From Streptomyces sp. A0642 (lineage in GTDB: Bacteria; Actinomycetota; Actinomycetes; Streptomycetales; Streptomycetaceae): a stretch of 64,000 nucleotides of DNA. The position numbers were made by a program, and so were the translations under genes. Shown one piece after another: positions 40,859-48,173 of the stretch (position 1 is its first letter; every line of letters starts with the position of its first letter). The stretch covers positions 310,001 through 374,000 of the forward strand of contig NZ_SSBL01000004.1 in assembly GCF_004795105.1 (NCBI RefSeq). Direction: 5' to 3'. Under the pieces are notes generated by a model that saw nothing but the letters and a program-made list of their open reading frames with translations, had not been told where the DNA came from and made no database searches.

Positions 40859-41070
40859 TTTCCCCGTGCTCTCGGAAGGCCTGATCGCCTGGGGTCGCCC
40901 ATTCCTCCGCGCTGGCACCGGGTGGCGCCCGGTGGCCATACGGGCTGAGGCCACGCGGTCCTCGCGAACCGACACAGGGTCGTGCCTGCGGCCTTGACGC
41001 CCACGGTCGCCGCGGCCATGAGCAACGAGTACGATCCGCCTGACATGCGCACGAGCTGGGAGGACACACC

Positions 41071-42228
41071 GTGGGCCGGCTGACCGGTGGGGACCCGTCG
41101 TTGCTGCGTCGGATCAATTCCGCGGTGGTCCTGCACGCCCTTCGCGGTGCGGAATCCCCGACCCTTACCGACCTGACCCGGATCACAGGCCTTTCCCGGC
41201 CCACGGTCGAGGGCGTCGTGGAAGGACTGTTCGAAGCCGGGCTGGTCGTCGAGTCGGCTCCGGACGGCGCCGAGGCACGGCGCCAGGGGCGTCCGGCCCG
41301 GAGATTCCGCTTCCGGGCGGAGGCGGGGCATCTCCTGGGCATCGAGATCGGTCCGCACCGGGTCTCGGCGTTGCTGTCGGGGCTGGACGGCCGAATCATC
41401 GGCGCCGGTTCACGCGAGGTATCGGAGACCGCCTGCGCGGACGACCGCCTCGAAAAGGTGCGGACCGTGGTCGCGGACGTCCTGCGCCGGACGGGCGTGG
41501 CCCGCAGCAGTCTGCGAGCGGTGGGCGTGGGCAGCCCTGGCATCGTGGAGGCCGACGGCACCGTCCGGCTGGGAACCGCTCTTCCGGACTGGACGGGGCT
41601 GGCACTCGGCGAGCGCCTGAGACGCTCGTTCCGGTGCCCCGTGCTCGTGGAGAACGATGCGAACGCGGCAGCGGTCGCGGAGCATTGGAAGGGGGCGGCC
41701 ACGGAGTCCGACGACATCGTGTTCGTGCTGGCGGGTCTGAGCCCGGGAGCGGGTTCCCTGATCGGCGGGCGGCTGCATCGCGGGTTCGGTGGAGCGGCCG
41801 GCGAGATCGGCGCCCTGCACCTCCTCGGTCGTAGTGCCACGCCGGAGAGACTTCTGTCGACGACGGACACCCCCCTCGACCCCCTCGACGAGCACGCGGT
41901 CGCGGCGGTGTTCGCCAAGGCGCGACGTGGCGACGAGCAGGCGCAGGCGGCTGTCGAGCGGTTCATCCAGCGTCTTGTGCACGACGTGGCGGCGCTGGTC
42001 CTCGCGCTCGATCCGGAGCTGGTGGTCATCGGCGGCTGGGCCGCCGGGCTGGACGGAGTGCTGGATCCGCTCCGCGATGAGCTGGCCCGCTACTGTCTGC
42101 GGCCCCCGAGGGTGACCCTGTCGCTGCTCGGCGAAGCTGCTGTGGCCACAGGTGCGCTGCGGCTGGCGCTCGACCACGTCGAGGAGCAGCTCTTCGCCGT
42201 AGAGGGAACGGTGACGGCCCGCCGCTGA
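41071..42228 (+). CDS. ROK-family transcriptional regulator
   Basis: A 385-residue NagC/XylR-type repressor. The N-terminal winged helix is LTDLTRITGLSRPTVEGVVE (residues about 27-46). The ROK sugar-kinase-like domain includes LLGIEIGPHRVSALLSGLDG, VGSPGIVEADGTVRL, ENDANAAAVAEHW and the glycine-rich GFGGAAGEIGALHL. The usual zinc motif with three cysteines after GH is absent (here LLGRSATPERL), so metal binding seems lost, a common variation in regulators. A GTG start follows GGGAGGA. It probably senses a sugar and controls transport or catabolism genes outside the window. The target is not identifiable. Confidence 0.88.
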   Translation: MGRLTGGDPSLLRRINSAVVLHALRGAESPTLTDLTRITGLSRPTVEGVVEGLFEAGLVVESAPDGAEARRQGRPARRFRFRAEAGHLLGIEIGPHRVSALLSGLDGRIIGAGSREVSETACADDRLEKVRTVVADVLRRTGVARSSLRAVGVGSPGIVEADGTVRLGTALPDWTGLALGERLRRSFRCPVLVENDANAAAVAEHWKGAATESDDIVFVLAGLSPGAGSLIGGRLHRGFGGAAGEIGALHLLGRSATPERLLSTTDTPLDPLDEHAVAAVFAKARRGDEQAQAAVERFIQRLVHDVAALVLALDPELVVIGGWAAGLDGVLDPLRDELARYCLRPPRVTLSLLGEAAVATGALRLALDHVEEQLFAVEGTVTARR

Positions 42229-42242
42229 AGGCGACGGGCCGT
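42214..42242 (+). terminator. Possible hairpin terminator at the ROK gene end
   Basis: Arms ACGGCCCG (42214-42221) and CGGGCCGT (42235-42242) overlap the stop codon of the ROK gene. The stem is eight bases with a 13-base loop and no T-tract, so the call is tentative. Confidence 0.4.
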
Positions 42243-42270
42243 ACGGTGCACTCCCCGGCGCGCGGTCATC

Positions 42271-42294
42271 GGGTAACCGGGTAACCGGGTAACC
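42271..42294. repeat. 8-bp tandem repeat, three copies
   Basis: GGGTAACC occurs three times in direct succession. Each unit is itself nearly palindromic. It sits in the space between the convergent ROK and GntR genes and may be a terminator-like or slippage-made repeat. Confidence 0.8.
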
Positions 42295-42399
42295 AAGTGT
42301 CCGGCAACCGCCATCCCGAAACCGCCCTTCGGCATGGGGCATCCGGAATCCCGCATGCGGGATCCGGCACCCAGCCGGAGCGGCAGGGATCAGGGCGCG

Positions 42400-43167
42400 T
42401 CAGGATGCCTGGCGGGGCTTGTCCTGGTGGCTGATCTGCAAGTCGCCCGAGTCGCCGAAGGTGAGGCGGCAGGTGTCGGCCCGGTACGTGGCGACGGAGA
42501 CGGCTGCTGTACCACCGGCCGCGAGGTAGCGGGTCGTCACGACGAGGACGGGGGCGCCCGGGAGCCGGTCGAGCTCCTTGGCGTCGTCCGCGCGAGCCGA
42601 ACCGAGCTCGACGGAACGGTCCTGTCCGTCGAGGCCGAGCCGGTGCAGTTCACGTACGACACTGCGGGCCCTTGCGGGACCGGACGGGGTCTCTATGGCC
42701 GAGAGGTCCGGAACGGAGGCCGCCGGTACATAGAGCAGCTCCGCCGCGACCGCCTGGCCGTGCGTGAGGCGGATCCTGCGCACGATGTGGACGGGCTCGT
42801 CGGCTGCCACGTCCAGCATGTCGGCCACGACGACGGGTGCGGCTGCCGTCCGGCAGTCCACCGACTGCCACGCCTCGCCGGCACCGCCCCCGGTCCAGTC
42901 GCGCTGCGCGGTGGAGACGGAGACGCCCACGCGCGGCGGCGCGACGGTGGTGCCCACCCCGCGGCGGCGTTGGAGCCGGCCTTCGAGTTCGAGCTGCTCC
43001 AGTGCCTGCCGGAGCGTGGCCCGGGCGACGCCGAACCGGGCGGCGAGCTCGCGCTCGTTGGGGAGGATCTCCCCCACCGCGAAGTCCGAGTCGAGTGCCT
43101 CACTGAGCACGGTCTTGAGGTGCCAGTACTTCGGCTCCTGCACCGTTTCCAGCTGCGTGGTCCCCAC
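42400..43167 (-). CDS. GntR-family regulator with UTRA domain
   Basis: A 255-residue HutC-type regulator. The winged-helix domain reads LKTVLSEALDSDFAVGEILP, NERELAARFGVARATLRQAL, EQLELEGRLQRRRGVGT (residues about 17-75), followed by a UTRA ligand domain (PVHIVRRIRLTHGQAVAAEL, APVLVVTTRYLAAGGTAAVS). UTRA domains bind small effectors, often amino sugars. It is convergent with the ROK regulator. The ligand is unknown but ROK and GntR/UTRA neighbours both suggest sugar control. It probably represses itself through the AT-rich site just upstream. Confidence 0.88.
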   Translation of the reverse strand: MGTTQLETVQEPKYWHLKTVLSEALDSDFAVGEILPNERELAARFGVARATLRQALEQLELEGRLQRRRGVGTTVAPPRVGVSVSTAQRDWTGGGAGEAWQSVDCRTAAAPVVVADMLDVAADEPVHIVRRIRLTHGQAVAAELLYVPAASVPDLSAIETPSGPARARSVVRELHRLGLDGQDRSVELGSARADDAKELDRLPGAPVLVVTTRYLAAGGTAAVSVATYRADTCRLTFGDSGDLQISHQDKPRQAS

Positions 43168-43203
43168 CCTGTCCTCCGCAATCGCCCAGCGGCTTTTCCG
43201 CGA

Positions 43204-43235
43204 CGTTATTTATTAAAGGTTCCTGTCTTAACGTG
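43204..43235 (-). promoter_or_regulatory. AT-rich promoter/operator region of the GntR gene
   Basis: The run GTTATTTATTAAAGGTTCCT then GTCTTAACG stands out as the only AT-rich stretch here. The interrupted half-sites TTAA-AGG and CTTAA form a loose palindrome like those bound by sugar-responsive GntR regulators in Streptomyces. It lies 35-65 bases upstream of the gene start. Confidence 0.35.
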
Positions 43236-43635
43236 GAGACCATAGGACGGCGCACCCCCTTGGTCAAGACCAATCCTCGGGCTCTGGGCGCACGAACCGG
43301 CGATTTGCCGCGCAGCGTTCACAGGACGTTCGTCCAAGACATGCGCCCTGGCGGGCGCTGGACAGCGCAAAGCTCCACGTCCGGAGAGGGTTTGCGGGTT
43401 TCGCATTCACGGCTGACCGGCCGGCACGGCCTTCCGCCCCTGAGGGGGCAGCGTTCTGCAGGGAGCACTCGGCGGCAGCGGCAACCGCTCGCTCCGCTCC
43501 GCCCGGCCGACCGACGACCGAGGGACCGACGACCGAGGGACCGACCGATCTGCCGATCTGCTGATCGTCCGGCCGCCCGACTACCTACCTACCTACCTAC
43601 CTACCTACCTACCGCCCGCCCGTCCATCCGAGCGA
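43236..43635. other. Intergenic stretch of 400 bases with simple repeats
   Basis: No gene is supportable. The sequence contains a 15-base direct repeat (CCGACGACCGAGGGA, twice near 43510-43545), a short GATCTG-CCGATCTG run, and the tetranucleotide tract described separately. The region is the shared downstream and upstream space of the sigma-factor gene and the GntR gene. Confidence 0.5.
43581..43613. repeat. (CTAC)8 tetranucleotide repeat
   Basis: Eight perfect copies of CTAC plus one base, 23 bases past the stop of the sigma-factor gene on its 3' side. Microsatellites of this length are rare in high-GC actinobacterial DNA. It is outside any reading frame that I support. Confidence 0.95.
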
Positions 43636-44520
43636 CTACTCGCCGGTCAACGTGGTGAGCTTGTCAGGGTTGCGCACGATATAGACACATTGGATGGCAC
43701 CGTCTCGCACATCCACCTGGATCACGGAGTCCGGCTTTCCGCCGGAGAGGATGAGCACCGCCGGACCGCCGTTCAGCTCCAGGAAGCGGACCTCCAGGTC
43801 GGGGATCTGCCCCTGCGCGACGCCGACGAGGAACCGTCCGACCTTGTCCGCGCTCTCCAGAATCCGCAGCGGCGCCTTCGACCTCCCGCCGCTGTCCCCG
43901 ACGAGCCGCACGTCCGGGGCGAGCACCGCGAGCAGTGCGTCGATGTCGCCGCCGGCCGCCGCGGCGAGGAAGCGTTCCGTGAGGTCACGTCGCCGGGCGG
44001 GATCGACGTCGTAGCGGGGCTTGCGCTCCTCGACATGACGGCGGGCCCGCCCGGCGAGCTGGCGGACGGCCACCTCGGTCCGGTCGAGCGTCGTGGCGAT
44101 CTCCGCATACGGAAAGCCGAAGGCCTCGCGCAGGACGAAGACGGCACGTTCGAGCGGGGACAGCGACTCCAGGACGACGAGTACGGCGAGGGAAACGGAC
44201 TCGGCGAGCACGGCCCGCTCGGCCGTGTCGGGCACGGTGGGGCCGAAGTCGGTGACCAGCGGCTCGGGCAGCCACGGTCCGACGTACGCCTCGCGCCGGG
44301 CTCCGATCCGGCGCAGCCGGTCGATGGCGAGGCGGGTGACGATACTGACGAGAAAGGCGCGCGGCTCCCGCACCTCCTCCCGAGAAGCCGCCGACCAGCG
44401 GAGCCAGCCCTCCTGGACCACGTCCTCGGCGTCGGCGATCCGGCCGAGCATGCGGTAGGCGACTCCGATGAGTACGGGCCGGTGCTCTTCGAAGACGTCG
44501 GTCGCGGTTTCCGTGGTCAC
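43636..44520 (-). CDS. ECF41-type sigma factor (SigJ-like)
   Basis: A 294-residue extracytoplasmic-function sigma factor with a fused SnoaL-like C-terminal domain. Sigma region 2 reads VLIGVAYRMLGRIADAEDVV, QEGWLRW and region 4 reads LSPLERAVFVLREAFGFPYA, EIATTLDRTEVAVRQLAGRA. The ECF41 signatures are present: the linker WLPEPLV, the DSGGR variant of the DGGGK motif, and the terminal NPDKL. In ECF41 factors the C-terminal domain itself modulates activity instead of a separate anti-sigma factor. It is divergent from an alpha/beta hydrolase gene, a plausible target, where ECF41 partners are more often carboxymuconolactone decarboxylase-like or oxidoreductase genes. Confidence 0.9.
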   Translation of the reverse strand: MTTETATDVFEEHRPVLIGVAYRMLGRIADAEDVVQEGWLRWSAASREEVREPRAFLVSIVTRLAIDRLRRIGARREAYVGPWLPEPLVTDFGPTVPDTAERAVLAESVSLAVLVVLESLSPLERAVFVLREAFGFPYAEIATTLDRTEVAVRQLAGRARRHVEERKPRYDVDPARRRDLTERFLAAAAGGDIDALLAVLAPDVRLVGDSGGRSKAPLRILESADKVGRFLVGVAQGQIPDLEVRFLELNGGPAVLILSGGKPDSVIQVDVRDGAIQCVYIVRNPDKLTTLTGE

Positions 44521-44672
44521 CGTCCCATCCCAGCCGACGCGTCGCAGCGTGTCCAGTTCCCCTCCCCCGCCCCCTTGAACTCCAAGCTACCTGGCGGTAA
44601 TTGTTGCTGACGGAATGTCTAAGCCGCTCGCAGGCGCGGAATCCTCGTGTCTCATCACCCGGGAGCACCTCC

Positions 44673-45503
44673 ATGACCACCACGGTCTCGTTCACCGTCG
44701 AGTCACCCCGAGGACCGCGCACCGTGTCCGTCGCGTACGAGCGGTCGGGTTCCGGCGAGCCCCTGCTGCTGCTCCACGGCATCGGCCACCACCGTCAGGC
44801 CTGGGACCCGGTGGTCCCGGTCCTGATGCCGGAACGGGACGTCATCGCGGTGGATCTCCCCGGTTTCGGCGCCTCCCCCGGGCTGCCCGAGGGCCTGGCG
44901 TACGACCTGCCGACCGTGGCTCCGCTCCTCGGGGCCTTCTGCGCGGCGATCGGAGTGGACCGCCCCCACGTGGCGGGGAACTCGCTCGGCGGGCTGCTGG
45001 CGCTGGAGCTGGGGCGCCAGCAGCTCGCACGCTCGGTGACCGCGCTCTCGCCCGCCGGCTTCTGGACGGATTCCGAGCGCCGGTACGCGTTCGGAACGCT
45101 CCGCGCCATGCGGCTGGCGGCGGAATCGATGCCCCTGCCCCTCATCGAGCGGCTGTCCCGCACCGCCGCCGGCCGTACCGTCCTGACCAGCACCATCTAC
45201 GCCAGGCCCGGGCGGCGCTCACCGGACGCCGCCCGCGCCGAGACCCTGGCGCTGCGGCACGCGGCCGGCTTCCACCTGACCCTGGCCGCCGGACGGGACG
45301 TCCGGTTCACCGACGACGTGCCGGGGCTACCGGTGACGATCGCCTGGGGCGGCCGCGACCGGCTGCTCCTGCGGCGCCAGGGCGTCCGGGCCAAGCAGAC
45401 CCTGCCCGGTGCCCGGCTGGTCCGGCTTCCCGCCTGCGGCCATGTCCCGATGAACGACGACCCGGCTCTGGTGGCGCGGGTGATTCTCGACACCAGCCGC
45501 TGA
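44673..45503 (+). CDS. Alpha/beta-hydrolase fold protein
   Basis: A 276-residue hydrolase. The oxyanion strand is LLLLHGIGHHRQAWDPVV, the nucleophile elbow is VAGNSLGGLLALELG (Ser about 101), the acid is in VTIAWGGRDRLLLRRQ and the His in LPACGHVPMNDDP. The catalytic triad is therefore complete. I start at ATG 44673, with GGGAG eight bases upstream, instead of an earlier TTG. The substrate is unknown; possibilities are esters or lactones. It is divergent from the ECF41 sigma factor and probably transcribed by it. Its 3' end overlaps the open frame of the convergent transporter gene. Confidence 0.85.
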   Translation: MTTTVSFTVESPRGPRTVSVAYERSGSGEPLLLLHGIGHHRQAWDPVVPVLMPERDVIAVDLPGFGASPGLPEGLAYDLPTVAPLLGAFCAAIGVDRPHVAGNSLGGLLALELGRQQLARSVTALSPAGFWTDSERRYAFGTLRAMRLAAESMPLPLIERLSRTAAGRTVLTSTIYARPGRRSPDAARAETLALRHAAGFHLTLAAGRDVRFTDDVPGLPVTIAWGGRDRLLLRRQGVRAKQTLPGARLVRLPACGHVPMNDDPALVARVILDTSR

Positions 45504-46409
45504 ATCCGCCGCCCGATCGCGGCTCCGGCGGCTCAGGACGCCCGAGCCGATCGCCACCCCGGCCCCCACGAGGCAGCTGCCCGCCGCCTGCGCGAGGCCG
45601 TACGAGCCGGAGCCGACGATGGGTGCGGTGAGCGCGGCGGCGACGGGGATCAGCCCGAGGAACAGCGTGGCGCGCTCCGCCCCGATGCGCTGCAGCCCGC
45701 GGTACCAGCAGACGAACCCGATGACGGTGACCACAGCGGCCTGCCAGACCAGCGCGGCCGCCTCGCCGGGCGTGGGGACACGCACGAACCCCGTGCCGTC
45801 GACCAGCAGGCCGAGAACCGTCGACTCCACCGCGGCGACCGCGCAGACCGTGGCGGACAGCAGCTTGGGTCCCAGCGGACGCAGCACCGGCACGGCGATC
45901 AGGGCGAAGCCCACCTCACCGGCCAGCGCCCCGACGGAGAAGACGATGCCCGCCGTGTCGGTCTGACCCCAGCCCTGCACGGTGAACGCGCCGATGGCGA
46001 CCAGTCCCGCGGCGCAGAGCACGGCACGCGTGGGCCTGCGCCGGGATGCCAGCGGCACGAGTACCGCGACCAGGATCGGCGCGCATCCGACGAACACGCC
46101 CGGCACGGCCGGTTCCGCCGACCGTTCGGCGGCCAGGACGGCCAGGTTGAAACCGACCATGCCCACGGCGGCCAGGAGCGCGAGCCTCCCCCACTGCCTG
46201 CCGGTGAGGGCTCGGAGCACATCGGTCGGCGGGGGCTCACCGGCCCTGTTCAGCAGAGGCAGGAGCAGCAGGGCGGCGAGGCCGTAGCGCAGTGCCTGGC
46301 CACCGGCATACGGATAGTCGCCGAGAACACTGTTCGCGGTGAAGGAGGCACCGACGAGGACGGAGGCGAAGGCGGCGAAGGACGCGCCACGCAGATAGGT
46401 CACATTCAT
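45327..46409 (-). CDS. EamA/DMT-family transporter
   Basis: A ten-helix drug/metabolite exporter (RhaT/EamA type), about 300 residues of membrane protein: SFAAFASVLVGASFTANSVL, LRYGLAALLLLPLLN, LALLAAVGMVGFNLAVLAAE, VFVGCAPILVAVLVPLASRR, VVTVIGFVCWYRGLQRIGAE, ATLFLGLIPVAAALTAPIVG. The last ~60 residues after RRSRDRAADS are antisense to the hydrolase gene and hydrophilic, so the natural stop seems to have been lost and the frame reads into its convergent neighbour. The start is ATG 46409 or a GTG nine bases upstream. It is divergent from the MocR regulator, a common pairing. Confidence 0.83.
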   Translation of the reverse strand: MNVTYLRGASFAAFASVLVGASFTANSVLGDYPYAGGQALRYGLAALLLLPLLNRAGEPPPTDVLRALTGRQWGRLALLAAVGMVGFNLAVLAAERSAEPAVPGVFVGCAPILVAVLVPLASRRRPTRAVLCAAGLVAIGAFTVQGWGQTDTAGIVFSVGALAGEVGFALIAVPVLRPLGPKLLSATVCAVAAVESTVLGLLVDGTGFVRVPTPGEAAALVWQAAVVTVIGFVCWYRGLQRIGAERATLFLGLIPVAAALTAPIVGSGSYGLAQAAGSCLVGAGVAIGSGVLSRRSRDRAADSAAGVENHPRHQSRVVVHRDMAAGGKPDQPGTGQGLLGPDALAPQEQPVAAAPGDRHR

Positions 46410-46456
46410 GACATTCACGCTAGGCGGCCGGGCGGCCCGGTTTAAGGTCCACATCC

Positions 46457-48052
46457 ATGACGTCTTCGGGGACCACTTCCACATCGGCCACAGCCGGCGG
46501 CGCCCGGAAGGGCGCGACATCGGCCCGACGCGGCAGCACGAAGGAATCCCCCGCACCCACAGCCGGCGGCGCCCGGGACACCGCGGCATCGGCCCCACCC
46601 GTCAGCACGAGAGAATCCTCCGCGCCCGCAGCGGGCGGTGCCCAGGCATCGGTGTCGGCCGCCTGGGAGCTGTTGCTCCCGGCCGCGTCGGCCCCCGCGC
46701 GCGGGCGTGGCCGGGCCCTGCAGTCCGCGCTGCGCGAAGCGGTCCGCTCGGGCCGTCTCGTACCGGGCACGCGCCTGCCGTCCAGCCGTGCGCTCGCGGC
46801 CGATCTCGGCGTGTCCCGCGGTCTGGTCACGGAAGCCTATGAACAGCTGACCGCCGAGAGCTATCTGCGCAGCGGACACGGCTCGGGGACCTGGGTGAGC
46901 GGATCGGTGCGGGCCGCGAGGGGCGGGGCACGCGATCTCGCCCCGCGCGCCCCCGGCACCCGCATCGACTTCCGGCCGGGCACGCCGGACCTGTCCCTGT
47001 TCCCGCGCAGCGCCTGGGTCGCCACCCATCGTTCGGTTCTCGGGCGGCTGCCGCACAGCGCGCTGGGCTACCCGGACCCGCGCGGGCTGCCGGAGCTTCG
47101 TGACGCCCTGGCCGCGCTGCTGACGAGGCGCCGCGGTGTGGTGGCCGATCCGGAGCGCCTGCTGGTCTGTTCGGGCGTCGCCCAGGCCACGACGCTGCTC
47201 GGCTTCGTCCTGCGCGGGCGGGGTCTCGAGACCGTCGGCGTCGAGGATCCCGGGAGCCCCGAGCACGCCGCCCTCTTCGCGTCGGCGGGGCTGGCCACGG
47301 CGCGGCTGCCGCTCGACGACGAAGGGCTGGCGGTCGGGCCCCTCGTACGCTCCGGCGTGCGCGCCGTCGTGACCACCCAGGCTCATCAGTTCCCCACCGG
47401 CATCGCGTACTCCGCCACCCGCCGCAGCCGGCTTCTGGACTGGGCCCGGGAGACGGACGGTGTCATCGTGGAGGACGACTACGACGGCGACTTCCGTTAC
47501 GACCGTGCCCCCGTCGGCGCTCTCCAGGGCCTTGACCCCGAGCACGTCGCGTACACCGGTTCGGTGAGCAAGTCCCTGGCGCCCGGCCTGCGGCTGGGCT
47601 GGCTGCTGGCGCCGGCCTCGATGACGGACGAGATCGTCGACCGCAAGCGGACCATGGACATGGGCAACCCGGCCGTCGACCAGGCGGTGCTGGCCGACTT
47701 CATCGTCCGGGGAGGCTACGACCGTCAGCTGCGCCGCTGTCAGCGCGCCTACCGGGAGCGTCGTGACGTCCTGACCACGGCGCTCGCCGAGCACTTCCCG
47801 GGCACCGAGGTCAGCGGTATCGCGGCGGGACTGCACGTCATCGCCCGGCTGCCCGCACGGTACGGACCCGAGGGGGATTTCGTGAGCCGTGCGGCGGAGA
47901 ACGGGATCGCCCTGCGGCTCCTGAGCGACTGCGGCGACGCACGGTCCACCGACGGATACGTGGGCCTGGTGATCGGCTACGCACATCTGCCGCCGGCAGA
48001 CATCGAGCGTGGCGTGAAACTACTCGCCGCCTGCTCGGCCGGCGGCGGCTGA
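46457..48052 (+). CDS. MocR-type regulator (GntR helix-turn-helix plus aminotransferase)
   Basis: A 531-residue PdxR/MocR-type protein. The winged-helix domain (LQSALREAVRSGRLVPGTRL, PSSRALAADLGVSRGLVTEA, YEQLTAESYLRSGHGSGTWV) lies near residues 95-150. It is followed by a class I aminotransferase-like domain with VRAVVTTQAHQFPTGIAYSA, the Asp EDDYDGDFRYD and the PLP-binding lysine in TGSVSKSLAPGLRLGW. These proteins bind PLP and regulate neighbouring genes rather than act as enzymes. The first ~75 residues form an unusual low-complexity tail with two 23-residue repeats. The ATG at 46457 gives the full length; a shorter start near 46620 is also possible. It probably controls the divergent EamA transporter. 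Confidence 0.88.
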   Translation: MTSSGTTSTSATAGGARKGATSARRGSTKESPAPTAGGARDTAASAPPVSTRESSAPAAGGAQASVSAAWELLLPAASAPARGRGRALQSALREAVRSGRLVPGTRLPSSRALAADLGVSRGLVTEAYEQLTAESYLRSGHGSGTWVSGSVRAARGGARDLAPRAPGTRIDFRPGTPDLSLFPRSAWVATHRSVLGRLPHSALGYPDPRGLPELRDALAALLTRRRGVVADPERLLVCSGVAQATTLLGFVLRGRGLETVGVEDPGSPEHAALFASAGLATARLPLDDEGLAVGPLVRSGVRAVVTTQAHQFPTGIAYSATRRSRLLDWARETDGVIVEDDYDGDFRYDRAPVGALQGLDPEHVAYTGSVSKSLAPGLRLGWLLAPASMTDEIVDRKRTMDMGNPAVDQAVLADFIVRGGYDRQLRRCQRAYRERRDVLTTALAEHFPGTEVSGIAAGLHVIARLPARYGPEGDFVSRAAENGIALRLLSDCGDARSTDGYVGLVIGYAHLPPADIERGVKLLAACSAGGG

Positions 48053-48173
48053 ACGGGCTTCGATGCACGGCGGACCCGGTATTCATCCCCCGTTGGTGTG
48101 CCCGCCTCCGCCGGAGGCGAGGGTGGGCCGGTCGCTCAGCAGTCCGTACGCCCGAACCGCCGGAGGCTCTCCG

